In this document: positions 1 through 11,340 of the stretch, in pieces
How the letters are laid out: each line of letters opens with the position of its first letter
Position numbering within the stretch: the stretch's first letter is position 1
NCBI GenBank assembly: GCA_028023455.1
Contig: JAQFVV010000012.1
Coordinates: forward strand, 16,568,364 to 16,632,363
Direction of reading: 5' to 3'
Source of the DNA: Epiperipatus broadwayi
Taxonomy: Eukaryota; Onychophora; Udeonychophora; Euonychophora; Peripatidae
DNA: 64,000 nucleotides
Notes under the pieces: model-generated
Database searches by the model: none
What the model was told of the DNA's origin: nothing
What the model saw: the letters and a program-made list of their open reading frames with translations, nothing else
Made by a program: the position numbers and the translations under genes

Positions 1-69
1 CAAAACTCATGCACTCTTCTTGTATTACATCATTTATCTTTTTCGCATATGTGTCATGTGTATCGGTTA

Positions 70-560
70 TTTTAGCTTGAAAGATTGCTCAATATACTTG
101 TACAGTATTTAAAATATTACAAATTCCCAGTCTGTATCCTGCCCATCCCTCTTCTGTGTATTTGAAGGGACAAGGTCCTATATATGAGGGGTCAGAATGA
201 CCTAAAATTCAACGCGAACATGACAGTAATATAAGGCATTAACAAGGGATTTGGGCATTCCGTTATCAGATTTTCAATGGTATGGATGGCTGAAGAGTTG
301 GAGGGTGGAATAGATTGAAGCCTCTTCATTAAAGTGTGAAGATTTGCTATCTTAATATAAAACCGAGCACTGATTATATATATATGTGAGAGATAATAAT
401 CTGCACCAATTGATGAATACTATTTCAGCACAAAATATATATATTGGAGATAATTTTTCTTTTTCACATGAGTGTGGCCCTGTGTATCCTTTATATGAGA
501 TAGAGTGGATGGCTGAAGGAAGCTTGAAAGTCTGTGTTCAAATTCCTTATATTAAACATA
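70..560 (+). repeat. R1 interspersed repeat, diverged copy
   Basis: This stretch resembles the units at 19127-20163 in the same order: a CTGCCCATCCC segment near 145, a GAGGGGTCAGA segment near 187, a TTATCAGATTTTCAAT segment near 262, a GAAGAGTTGGAG segment near 292, then an ATTAAAGTGT segment near 328. The short open frame at 386-601 lies inside the repeat and shows no recognisable domain. The family is not identified; it is older than the 19-20 kb copies because more positions differ. Confidence 0.7.
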
Positions 561-1361
561 TATATAATAAATTTATTAATGCATTTGAGATATGCTTGTA
601 ATTAATAAGAAATATTGTGCAAATCTAAAAAAAGATTGATGGGTTGTAATATATTACATATAAAACTGGCTCAGCACTCAGAAGCATGATATTTTCCTAC
701 TAATGAGAGATCTTTTGGTATTACATTTGGATTTTTGTTTTTGTATTCAGCACATTCAGAATTATTTTGGCCAATTATCTGATCAACATGAAACACCATC
801 TAGAGAATAATAACTAAATACCCATTTATTGAATACTGTTGGCTGGTTAATGGATTAGTTATGAAGTGGTTTCTTAGAAAAACTTCCTTCACTTGTTCTA
901 TACTTGAACTTCAAATCATGGATATAGTAAGCAGATAGGACTAATACTTATGCTTTGAAACTTTTATATTGTAATGGAATGGATGTATTGGGTGTGTGAC
1001 CAGATTCCTAACAACACGACTAGATAATGTCTAACCCTAATAATTGGTTGTAAATGGTAATGGAATGTAACAAAATGGCTATTTGCGCCACTCAATTTAT
1101 TGTACATTTGGCGATGGTTTGAGTTTGAATCCCTGGGGTTCACCATTTATGAATATATCACATTAGATGGTATGCTTGGTTCATCTTGGATATATATCAT
1201 TACCACATGCTTGCCCTTTAGGTCCTCAATGTCATGGACTCTCCTCATATTCTTGTTATTCCTCGGTATTCAAACTCCGCATCATACGCACAATTCTAAT
1301 AAGCTAAAATGATGATTATCCTGTTTTATATAAAGCTAAAAATATTTACATCTGAGTTATG
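561..1361. other. Intergenic, no gene seen
   Basis: AT-rich sequence without a convincing reading frame. A weak tRNA-like 3' half (B-box-like GAGTTTGAATCC near 1130) is present but has no matching acceptor or anticodon arm. Confidence 0.5.
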
Positions 1362-1564
1362 TGTGATATGGAATGGGTAATGAAAAGTTAGATAATTGAT
1401 ATGGCATGGGTAATGGAAAGTTAGATAAATTATATGACATGGGTAATGGAAAGTTAGATAAATGATATGGCATAGATAATGGAAAGTCAGATAAATGATA
1501 TGGCTTGGATAATGGAAAGTTAGATAAATGATATGGCATCGGTAATGGAAAGTTAGATAAATGA
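1362..1564. repeat. Minisatellite, about 33-bp unit x 6
   Basis: Six tandem units of 32-34 bp share the core GGTAATGGAAAGTTAGATAA followed by ATGATATGGCAT-like sequence. Because 33 is divisible by three, the minus strand stays open and encodes an 11-residue repeat (YLTFHYPCHII-like). This is best read as a by-product of repeat length rather than a gene. Confidence 0.85.
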
Positions 1565-2140
1565 GGAAAAATACATGAACCATAGTCAAATAAAACAAAT
1601 CATTAACAGCTTTATTTCATTGTGGGTGATTTACAATTTTTTTTGAACAAATTAATTTGACATTTGGGTAGGTCAAATCATCCTTTATTTGATTTATATG
1701 ATAATATGATCATCCCCCTAATCTTTGACCCATGAAGGATGATCTACCCGCTCTAACCATTTGCTTAGCCTAATTTTGATATGATCATCCTTTTGATCAA
1801 TCTTTGTATTCCCTAGATTTAACTTGTCTACCTTAATCCATGGCAATGCGTCATGATTTACTGACTTGTTTTTAGGTATGAATTCTCCCCTTGATGTTAC
1901 CGGTGTTTATGATAGCAATAGCCATTTATACAAGAGATTTAGTCAGTCATACAGAATAACAAATGATAATAATCAAGTTAATTTAACAACAACAAACATA
2001 TAAAATTGTCCTGTACTACTGCGAGTATTTAATATTTTATAGATAAAATCTCATCTCAATACCAGTCAATCATCCAGTCCATTAGTTGGTAGGTCTAGGG
2101 ATCAGTATCTAGATTTTTATTATAATCAAAAATTATAATG
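1565..2140. other. Intergenic, no gene seen
   Basis: AT-rich unique-looking sequence between the minisatellite and the inverted-repeat element. I see no reading frame, RNA gene or repeat structure here. Confidence 0.5.
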
Positions 2141-2146
2141 ATTGAT

Positions 2147-2724
2147 CGGTCGTGGTTGGCAGACTGTACTGTCACCGCTAGAGGCGCTGTTTCTGTGTTT
2201 TCACACAGAACATACAGGGTAGGGGCCTCAAAAGCAGACAACGTTTTTTCTGCCGATAGGTGGCGCTGTTCACCATGCGTACGCACAGGAACCTTCCACA
2301 AGCTGGCTGGCAGCTTGCGTCGTCTGCTACCAAGAACCTAGGTGGCGCTGATTGCCGTAAACACATCTAGCTTATGTGTCGTCTGCTATCAGAAACTACC
2401 AAGATTCTAGCCCACTACGCGGCGCTGTTTCTCCACGTTACACACGGTAAAAACAGCAACCTCTAAATGCCTCATTGCTAACGTTTATGAACATAGTACT
2501 TAAAACATTCAGGGCCTATAATGTACAGGGGTGAATAATTTATAAAGTCATAACTATTTAAATATACGGTCAAACGTAATAATTTTACATTCTATTTCAC
2601 CATTTCATGAATCGATGTATTTTTAAAGTATGACTTTGTAAAAAGCGATCTGTTTTTTTAATTATTTACTCTAAAAGTGGTTTTTTTTTTTTTGTAAATA
2701 AAACAAAACGTGAGTTTCGGTCTG

Positions 2725-2755
<31 letters not shown>

Positions 2756-4018
2756 CTAATTTTTTTCCCTACGGCAGTATATCGTTCAAAAATGTATTAT
2801 TTTAAAAGATTATTGTTTGTAAAACTTTTTTTTTTACACTTTCAATTAATATTTTCAATAAATTTTAAAGTAATATAAATTATATTTCGGTTTATAGATT
2901 ACTATTTCGAAAAATAAAGTGTTAGTTGCGTGCTGGGTATACCTTGTGTGCTTGTTACTCGCGAGCAATAATTCGAAGATATGTTTATCAAAACTTCCTC
3001 TCACAATAATATTAAAGGCATAAATATTTATTGAAATTGTATTTAAAATTTTAGAATCATTTTAATAACTAAAAATATCATATACTCACAAGGAAATTTC
3101 AAAATAATAGGTTTAATAAGTACCGTATGAGAAAAGTAAGAGTCAGAAAAAAAAAAAAAAGATTTAGAGCAAAATATATATACATTTAATATCTTTATTG
3201 ATGGTTGGAATTTAAAAAGTTTCTTTCAAAACTGATGCTCGTGTTAGGCTTGTATACTGTTAAAATTAAAACTATTCGTCCTCATAAATAATTTGGAAGA
3301 CATTGCCTGTCAAAATTGGATAATCATTGAAAATTATATATGATCTTAATAGCCTAAAATTCAGAAGCCTGATAGTACTGTCTTTGCCAGTGCACTGTTT
3401 CTTTCTTTCATTATTGATACATAAGTAAGAACAGGTAAAACACATTTATTAAAAATCTTGCTTTACAGACACGTAGATATATTTCCTTTTAGTATCAAGT
3501 TATTTCTACCAAAAGCACTCCAACCAAGTTTAATCCTATGATTAATTTCATCCATTATGTTTCCATATGTATTAATAATCTGACCAAGTTGTTTGTAACT
3601 GTTAACTTCTTCTAACTCATCATAATCAATCTTTATTTTCATATTTTGAGAAAATCCATTAAACTTTACTTTAGTCTTTTAACATTTATCTTTAGTCCTA
3701 CTTTCATCTGATAACTCCTGCAACATTTCCTGCAGCTCTGAAGCATAAGTTGCAAAAACAACTACATCATCTGCAAAATCTAAATGACTTAAATAATCTC
3801 CATTTACTTTCACTCCTATAGCTTCCCATTTTAATCCACAAAATATTTCTTGCAGCACTGCTGTAAAAAGTTTTGGAGATATGGAGTCACCCTGTCTTAC
3901 ACTCTTCTCAATGTTGACTTTCCCAGTATCATTATCTAATCTAATTGTTGCTGTTGCATTTTTATAAATATTCTTTAAAATTTGACAATATCTTGGGTCT
4001 ATACCTTGATGATCCAAT
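2147..4018 (+). repeat. Left arm of inverted-repeat element
   Basis: Matches the reverse complement of 10799-12580, continued by 7063-7166. In order inward: GC-rich array (2165-2440), AT-rich block with a T-run/A-run palindrome near 2727-2754, then the LINE segment from about 3340. The T-run/A-run palindrome differs slightly in length between the arms, as expected for slippage. Confidence 0.85.
2165..2440 (+). repeat. GC-rich array of four ~80-bp units
   Basis: The core GGCGCTG recurs at about 2183, 2262, 2343 and 2421, a spacing of 78-81 bp, in otherwise AT-rich DNA. Upstream flanks share (C/G)TAGGTG- or CTAGAG-like sequence and downstream flanks share a TTTC..CCA..CGTA.ACACA theme. The windows starting at 2253 and 2412 each match 12 of 14 positions of the published vertebrate CTCF core (CCASYAGRKGGCRS). 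Open frames across this region have no recognisable domain and are probably chance frames in GC-rich DNA. Confidence 0.7.
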
Positions 4019-5356
4019 GCTTTAATCACTGAAGAAAAGTTTATAGATTCAAATGCCTTTTCATAGTCTACAAATCCAAAACATAATGGCAACTCATATT
4101 CATTTGTCCTTTCTATAACTTCTCTCAATACCTGGATATGATCTCCTGTACTAAAACCACTTTTAAATCCAGCTTATCTTGGTTGGGGGAAATCCAATGT
4201 TCTCTGTAGACGAGTTGTAACTATCTTGGTAAAAAATCTGTATGTAACTGATAAAAGGCTGATAGGTCTGTAATTTCTAATATCCTCTTTATCACCTTTT
4301 TTAAATATTAATATTAATACTGCATTCTTCCAATCATCTAGTACATCTTTATCATTTAGACATTTGGTATATAACATTGCAAAAAAAAAAATTCTATTTT
4401 TTCCCCTGCTTCTTTTAATATATCAATTATAATTCTACTATTACCTGGAATCTGGAATCTTTTCGTTCTTCATATATTTAATTGCATGTCTCACTTCTTC
4501 ATTTAAAATTCTGGGTAATTCAGAAGATGTCATAGATATAGGAGGTATTTCTTCTTTATTACTATATAATTCATCACATGATCACATTTCCTATATATGA
4601 TCATGTGATGCTTAATGGTTTAACACCAATCCTGCCTAATAGGATAGTGGTGGCTATGGTTGTAAAAGAGCCAAAGACACCAAAATGTATGGGTGCTGAA
4701 CTGAGTTCAGACCCATATGACTATATAAGCTATTGAGCTTAGATTGAAAATATTTTTTGTGTTTTCAATTTCAATCTCATAGTTTTGTAGTTAAGTAGAG
4801 ATAAAAGGTGGTTGCTAGAGGGTTGCATTAGATCCTAAGATCTAGATGCAGTGCTCTCAGATCCAAAGCTCCTCACTGACGAAGGCCACAAGCCAGAAAC
4901 TAGTCTGGGGATATTGGATGAGTAGGCATTAGATAGGGATTTTATGCACAAGCCTTCTGGCATCCATTGATTACTCTGTTTAGCACAGGTGGCAATACTG
5001 TATGGAGAGTTTTGCTCTGTTTACTATTTACTATATAATTCTTTATAAAAGTCTTCTATCCATTTCATGATGTCATCTCTCTTTTTAGTAATAATTCCAG
5101 CTTTTTTTTTTATTGCAGATATGAATTTCCTACCAATACCAAAATGTTGTTTTACACTTTTGAGACTTTCATTCCCTTCTGCTGCTTTCCTTGCTAGTTC
5201 ACAGTTATACTTTCTTATATCATTTTCAAATCTTTTCTGCATCATTTTACAAAATTTGAGATATTCAATCCTTTTTAATGCATCATTTTTGTATATATTC
5301 ATATTCCTTCTTTTTTTCATAAATTCTTTAGTCTCAGTAGAAATGTTATTGGTCAA
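3500..5356 (-). pseudogene. RTE LINE reverse transcriptase, broken
   Basis: Three pieces in order. 5024-5356 is the lysine-rich linker between nuclease and RT (KRIEYLKFCKMMQKRFENDI). 4174-4377 carries the RT motif YRPISLLSVTYRFFTKIV. 3679-4128 carries FVDYEKAFESI, then RQGDSISPKLFTAVLQE, then the catalytic box HLDFADDVVVFA, in which the two aspartates are kept. A stop follows DESRTKDKC; the identical stop occurs in the right-arm copy at about 11039. The R2 element splits the gene between the linker and the first RT motif. Further frames up to about 3500 resemble the RT thumb region. Confidence 0.85.
4573..5027 (+). mobile_element. R2-family insertion inside the LINE
   Basis: A 455-bp block interrupts the LINE and is flanked by the 14-bp direct repeat TTACTATATAATTC (4559-4572 and 5028-5041). 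Its right two thirds match the arms of the palindromic element at 59413-60024, ending in AGTTTTGC.CTGTTT. Its left end is a separate hairpin: CATCACATGATCA at about 4571-4584 pairs with TGATCATGTGATG at about 4597-4610. No coding capacity. The long target duplication fits insertion by LINE machinery better than cut-and-paste. Confidence 0.75.
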
Positions 5357-5368
5357 GTGCAGCTTTTT

Positions 5369-6346
5369 TCAACCAGCTATTTTTGTTGCAGTTTTTAAAA
5401 GTGTATCAGTTGTTTTCATATTAATTTCATTCAAATCTGAATCATGTTCAAAATCTACTAATACTTGAAAATTATTTGTAAGTTCTAATTTAAATTCATT
5501 AGAATGTTTCTGAAAATTAGGATTATCAACTGTAAATATTGTTTTTCTTAATAATTTTTGTCTCTCTAGTTTTGCATTAACATGTATTTCACATCTTACT
5601 AATCGATGATCACTTCCTCTGTTAAATTTATTAAGAACATTACAATCTTGAAATATGTATTTTCTGTTAGTCAAAATATAATCCAATTCTGCTGTATTTT
5701 CATTTGGATGCTTCCATGTCCATTTCCTTTTAAAATTTTTCTCAAAATAATTCATAATATAAAGTTTTCCTTTTCCTGCAAACTCCACAAGTCTCTGTCC
5801 TCTCTCATTTCTATTAACATAACCAAAATTACCGCCAGCACTTTCATCTTTCATTTGTTTACCAATTCTAGCATTAAAGTCTCCCATAACAATTTTAAAA
5901 TGTTGTTAACTCTGATCAAAAGCCTTTTGTGCATCCATATAAAAATCTTCTACTACTTCATCACTTTGAGAACTTGTTGGGGCATAAACCTGAATTATCT
6001 GCATTTGGTATCTGCTATTAAGTTGTATAACTAATCTTGCCACTCTGTCCGATACACCATCAATCTCCACAATGTTGTTCTTCCACTTTTTATTTATAAT
6101 GAATACTACTCCACTTGTATTTCCAATATTTGTGCCTTTATAATAGAGTACATGTTCACTTTTTAAAACAATTGTCTCTTCGCCTTTTCTTCTAACTTCA
6201 CAAAGTCCAATAATATCCCATTTAATATAAGACAGTTTTTCTTCTAACTCTTGCAATCTTTCTTCACTTGAAAGTGATCTGCTGTTGTAAGTGCCTAAAT
6301 AAAAAAGGCATGGGGATTCTGTGCAGCCTCTGCCTTCGGCCACCAA
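5369..6346 (-). pseudogene. RTE LINE apurinic endonuclease domain, broken
   Basis: Two frames, 5906-6346 and 5369-5887, carry successive parts of an APE-like endonuclease that would nick the target DNA for target-primed reverse transcription. The first shows LGTYNSRSLSSEERL, then WDIIGLCEVRRKGEE and IQVYAPTSSQSDE. The second opens with MGDFNARIGKQ and carries the SDHRLVRCE motif, both hallmarks of this nuclease fold. A stop and frame change at about 5888-5905 separate them, and the downstream frame is lost near 5360. The order and motifs place it in the RTE clade; the function is inferred from the family and this copy is dead. Confidence 0.85.
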
Positions 6347-6420
6347 CTGCTGCCTTGGTTGGTGACTTTAGTCTCCTGGGAATAAGGGCCATGATTTATT
6401 TTTGTCTGTCATAATTGTAT

Positions 6421-7062
6421 ATATATATATTGGAAAAATATTATCATTTACACAAGCATTCATTCTGCCTTATCAGGCAACTGAGAAGAAAGTCCATGGT
6501 GTTTTTTGATCTTAAACTCAGAGGTAAAAATCCAATAACTTCGTTGCGCTGGCTAATGCGTGTTGGTGAGCAGCCCATCCATGTTTATATACTGTATGAA
6601 TAATCACATAGTAATAACAGCTGCAAATGACAAGAACATATGGAGTGGACATTAAGAATTTGCCTTGCTCAGTTTCTTTAAGGCCTCCAAGAGGAATCAA
6701 AGGGTTTCCTTTCAATTAATAGGATGACAAGAAATTTGTAACCTCCTGAGTGTAGACAATTTCTTGCATTAAATCAAATCTTAACGATTAATCAAAGTAA
6801 ATTATAGTTTATTAGTTGATATTGTGAAATTGGTAAATATTTAAGTGTCTCTGTTGGGTGATATATATTAAAATTTGTCTATTTAGAAATTCATTTATAG
6901 ATTCATTAAACCACCTAACTACTCATAAACATGATATTAGAAAATCTGTAGAGATTCTAACCAGTAAATAAATTCAAGTATATTTATTATCTCCTTTAAG
7001 TTTGCCACTGTTTTCTGTTTGATCACAAATGCTATAATACATCATAATGACAATTCTAGAGA
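6421..7062. other. Central spacer of the inverted-repeat element
   Basis: About 640 bp present once, between the 5' end of the left LINE and the truncated start of the right LINE. Small overlapping frames near 6415-6715 show no recognisable domain. Confidence 0.4.
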
Positions 7063-7166
7063 TATCATTGAGGTATAGATCCAAGATATTGTCATATTTT
7101 AAAGAATATTTATAAAAATGCAACAGCAACAATTAGATTAGATAATGATACTGGGAAAGTCAACAT
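7063..7166 (+). mobile_element. RTE LINE fragment, upstream part of right arm
   Basis: Matches the reverse complement of about 3914-4018 with about 3 differences over 85 bases (CCAAGATATTGTCA, then ATGCAACAGCAACAATTAG). It ends at AAAGTCAACAT (7156-7166) and resumes with the same 11 bases at 10799, so it was once continuous with the fragment there. Confidence 0.85.
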
Positions 7167-10100
7167 ATTAAAGTAATTTCCTTGAATTATTAAATTGAAA
7201 ACATTTTTATAAAGCATGTTTATATATATTATTTGAAGTATATTTCTAATATTTAATGTAATGGGTGCTTTATAATTAACAATTTTATAATTAATGAATA
7301 TAAATAAATATAAGAAGTAATTTTCTTTTGAGTGGTATGTTAAAGAATTATAATTTCTTTGTTCCTAATATGAAAGATACTTTCTATATCTGTTTTCGTA
7401 TCATTAATTTGAATTATTTGAAAGTAAGACAAAAGAGTTACTAATGAATAATATTTTTACCTAATTTTTCATATTGTTAGGTTCAACTCTAAATTATCTT
7501 AAATATCATAAGAATTAAGAGGTTATTAAATGTTTAGGTATTTAGCCTTTATTGGTACATAATTAGATATGAATAAAATTAGAGTTTTATTTTGTATATT
7601 ATTATCTTTAAAATGAATCACAAATTATGCTTCCCCCTTCCCTAATGCAATTTGAGAATGTTTGTAATTTTTATTTTTATGAGATTAGTCAAATAATTTA
7701 AATATTTAGGTTCAAGAATACAAAAATTGGACAGTTACAATAGTTGTAGGCTACATAATTGCCCAGTCACAAAATTCAGGTGTAGCTGCAGTACAAGTTA
7801 TAAATGAAATTCTATGGAGAAGTCCAAAGATACTAAACCATTTTAATAGCACTTTATAGTAAAAACAATTACTGTGTGCATTGGATTTCTGACTTTCAAT
7901 GCTCATATCTTAATTAAAAACAATCAGGGAACAAATAATTTTAAAAAATTTTCAGGAGAAAAAAAGAAAACAGACAAAGAAAATCTTTGACCATTGATCA
8001 TTTTTTATTAATCTGAGCTAGGATGAAATAGTGAATGCCCATGCCTTATTCACTCCAATTTTATTTAAGTATAAATTTGGTCACTTAACTACTGGAGGCA
8101 TTCAATCAAGAGCACGATGTGCAGTGCTAAATATTCAAGAAATTAATATTTGTGTTGGGGGAGGGAGAATCAATGGTCTGGCATTCGGTCAACTCAAATA
8201 CAATTACTAGCTTTTTAATAACAGTGATTTTAATATACATCGTTAGACCTGAAATTATCTTGACTGCTATAAAACAGACTTATCTTCTGATAGATTTTCA
8301 TCTCACCCAAAGCAATGCCATTCTGATTGTAATGCTTTGCATAAGTCTCATTTACTAAGTCAAAGACTTATGATTTGGAGGTGAATAACACAGGTGATGA
8401 ATGAACATATAAAAATTTTGCAGTTTTAATTTTAATAAAGAACAACTATTGATAAGCAAATATTCTATAAAAACAAAAATAAATGAATTTAGGAAAAGTT
8501 ACTGATTTTAGCTTTTTCAGAATTTCAAAATATGATATACATGTATAAACAACATCCCATTAATAGTTAAATCCCCCAGCCAGATAGTTGATTAATAAAA
8601 CCTCAAAATATCTAGTCAACATACCATTGCAGTCAAATTCCTTACTACATTAGGTGTTTCAATTCAAATAAGTCTTTAGACTATTTTCGGAGAAACAAAA
8701 ACAGTCCCAAGCATTATACATATTGACTTGAAAACAGGAAATGTTTATCTGAAAATTTGTGATGATAGGGATTTTACCTGTAATTATATATTGAACTATT
8801 TCCATCATCTGTTAATAATTATGAAATATTTTTAAAAGATATCTAACTTTATTTAAACTTTTAAATACATTCAACTGTTAGCAAAGCATACAGATTAATT
8901 TATTACAACATTTTGAGTGCTCTTTTTTACTCATCTCTTCTTCAAATGTTGCTGGCCTTACCAGTGAAAGTACTAGCATGGAAATTGAACCTTCGATTTT
9001 AGTTTTGTGAATTTAAGATAATGCTTGCTCTTACTAATTAGGCTATTCTGAAAAACCAAGTCACTAGAAATTTTATATATTTATCTATGAAGATTCTCTT
9101 GGTTTCTCCAGTTTTTTTAAGGGCAAGGTTAATGAGTAGTTTTGAAATATTATGAATTATTTACATTAGACTGATTTATAAAGTTATCTACTATAAATGT
9201 GAATGGTTTATACAAATTTTACTTTTTACTTTCTGCCTGTTATTTTTCTTGTCCAATGTATTTTAGGTCCATTTGGTTTTTCTTTTTAATCATTACTTTT
9301 TGTTCTTTTAATTACGTATTTTGAAATGAGTCAGATGATTTCAGCCATATATGTTCTTCCATATTCACATGGTATTTCATAGATGCAGTTTTTGTTTTTC
9401 AATATTTGCAGTTTGTGTTTTATAGAAGTTAGACTTTTTCATAGGGCACTTATGACTTTGGAAAGGAATCTTAATATACTGATCACAGATTTACTTTAGT
9501 TTAGCTGCAATTACTAATATCTATGGATACGCTTTAATACCTATAATTGTTTTTATGGTGTTTCTTTTAATTGGCTATTTCATAATGATAGCTGATGGAT
9601 AAGTATTTTTCATGAGAGTTTATGCTTTATGATTTTTCTTTTTCCAAGTTATTGGTTTCTGAATAAGAATTTTTATTCTGATTAGAGTGTGTGAGTTTTC
9701 TGTTGATTGTAATTTTGATTTTGCTATGAGGGAATCTTGTCAAAAGAAAATTAAGAACTGTAATGTCAGTTCTTGTTTTAATTCTATTGTGAATTTAATT
9801 AAAAGAACATAATTATTGATAGTATCCAGAATGTTTGTAGAAATGCTTTATCGTATGGCCATAGAAAAGCCAGACTTTAATTGTAGATAGAATTTTATTT
9901 ATGGTTGTAGTTTCAAGTTCTTCCATGTAAATATTGCTGATCAGAGATAGCAATAAGGAATCAAAAAGCATCTTTTGATTTTGTTGGAAGAATTCTATAG
10001 TATATAATAATAGTATGCTGTGCAGAATGTTAAGTGTAATAAACTATCAAGTGGAAGAATTATTCTGGTTTGTACACTATTATTGGTATTTAATCTTTTT

Positions 10101-10798
10101 TTTACATTAGATAATGCTTTATCACAGAGTACTTTTGTGATTAAGTTTTTCACATCAAAATTTCCCAATATGTTAGTTCCTTCACTTTTCATGTTGATTA
10201 ATTCTACAATTTTCTTAGAATCTCTAACATAGAACTGTCTCTTCTATGCCAAAGGACGAAGAACATTAGAATTTTTGATATAGTGAGTTTTCAGAATTAA
10301 CAATAGATCTTAATGGAACCTGGCCTTTATTGATTTTAGATGACCACAAAGATGTGGAATTTTTGCCAAAATATGTCAATCTAATTTTTTCTGAATCATT
10401 GAAATAGTTGTGATCGGGGATGCTTTCTAAATAATATTTACAGTTGTGATTCATAGCTAGTATGGGACTTTTAGTCTGTTGGGAGAAGCTCTTATTGTAT
10501 CATAATTACTATTATCCATTTACAAATGTTACATTGCTCTTGCTAGCAGGAAGAATGCTTATAGATTTGTCTAGTTTAAGATTTAATAGATTTTTCTCTC
10601 AACATAAGTGATATTAGATTTGTATTGTTGGTGTCTCATTTTCCAGCGTAATTTTGCTTTCTCTTAACAAAGTCTCACTTGCAGTCTAAATAATTCTGTC
10701 TGGGAATGAATGAGAGGATTTAGTTATAAGCTTTTAGAAGCTGATTGGAAAACTTATGAAATCTTTATCAGTAAATTTATTTTTTAACAAAGATTATT
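7167..10798 (-). mobile_element. Penelope-like retroelement
   Basis: A 3632-bp insertion flanked by the 11-bp direct repeat AAAGTCAACAT (7156-7166 and 10799-10809), splitting the LINE in the right arm. The minus strand carries, in order, remnants of a Penelope-type reverse transcriptase and a GIY-YIG endonuclease (about 10470 to 9240). About 2 kb downstream of these, 9240 to 7167, is non-coding AT-rich sequence with no identified gene. Stops interrupt the frame, so this copy is inactive. Confidence 0.8.
9240..10470 (-). pseudogene. Penelope RT and GIY-YIG nuclease, decayed
   Basis: Read on the minus strand. 10266-10454 shows LWSSKINKGQVPLRSIVNS, matching the family's 'GLPKIHK..VPLRPIVS' region. 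9995-10192 shows LGNFDVKNLITKV, the 'SFDVVSLFTNIP' segment. Around 9903-9960 is LLSLISNIYMEELE, the 'LSP..ANIYMEE' segment. Around 9670-9760 is LNFLLTRFPHSK followed by INRKLTHSNQ, the 'FLDVL..R...YRKPTHT' segment. At about 9335-9420 is CIYEIPCEYGRTYMAE, the GIY-YIG core. The order is that of Penelope-like elements. The RT primes on nicked DNA and the nuclease makes the nick; both are family knowledge. In-frame stops (for example just after the GIY-YIG core) show it is dead. Confidence 0.8.
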
Positions 10799-11340
10799 AA
10801 AGTCAACATTGAGAAGGGTGTAAGACAAGGTAACTCCATATCTCCAAAACTTTTTACAGCAGTGCTGCAAGAAATATTTTGTGGATTAAAATGGGAAGCT
10901 AAAGGAGTGAAAGTAAATGGAGATTATTTAAGTCATTTAGATTTTGCAGATGATGTAGTTGTTTTTGCAACTTATGCTTCAGAGCTGCAGGAAATGTTGC
11001 AGGAGTTATCAGATGAAAGTAGGACTAAAGATAAATGTTAAAAGACTAAAGTAAAGTTTAATGGATTTTCTCAAAATATGAAAATAAAGATTGATTATGA
11101 TGAGTTAGAAGAAGTTAACAGTTACAAACAACTTGGTCAGATTATTAATACATATGGAAACATAATGGATGAAATTAATCATAGGATTAAACTTGGTTGG
11201 AGTGCTTTTGGTAGAAATAACTTGATACTAAAAGGAAATATATCTACGTGTCTGTAAAGCAAGATTTTTAATAAATGTGTTTTACCTGTTCTTACTTATG
11301 TATCAATAATGAAAGAAAGAAACAGTGCACTGGCAAAGAC
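10799..11340 (+). pseudogene. RTE LINE RT, downstream part in right arm
   Basis: Continues the fragment at 7063-7166 after the Penelope insertion. It encodes the same RT section as 3679-3915, including the FADDVVVFA box, with about five differences in 260 bases, and it has the same stop after the KDKC residues. It continues to a Y(K)QLGQIINTYGNIMDEI segment and then a truncated thumb, after which the arm-specific tail begins near 11300. Confidence 0.85.

Larger units (their letters stand above)
3340..6420 (-). mobile_element. RTE-clade LINE remnant
   Basis: A non-LTR retrotransposon running right to left: an untranslated lead near 6350-6420, an APE-type endonuclease, a linker and a reverse transcriptase. 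It is broken by stops and frameshifts and interrupted by the R2 insertion at 4573-5027. After a recognisable C-terminal RT segment (NSYKQLGQIINTYG-like, near 3560-3600) the normal RTE C-terminus and 3' UTR are missing; sequence common to both inverted arms takes their place. It cannot be autonomous. Confidence 0.85.

Noticed and set aside
1075-1146. tRNA-like 3' half ending near CACCA
   Set aside because: Only a B-box-like stretch is present; no T stem, anticodon stem or acceptor pairing could be drawn.
2138-2366. Overlapping open frames of about 60-68 codons on both strands near each tip (also 12361-12620)
   Set aside because: They lie within the GC-rich array, occur on both strands and in several frames, and show no domain; stop codons are simply rarer there.
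5067-6034. Plus-strand frames of 133 and 142 codons
   Set aside because: Both are the antisense of the RTE LINE linker and endonuclease on the minus strand.
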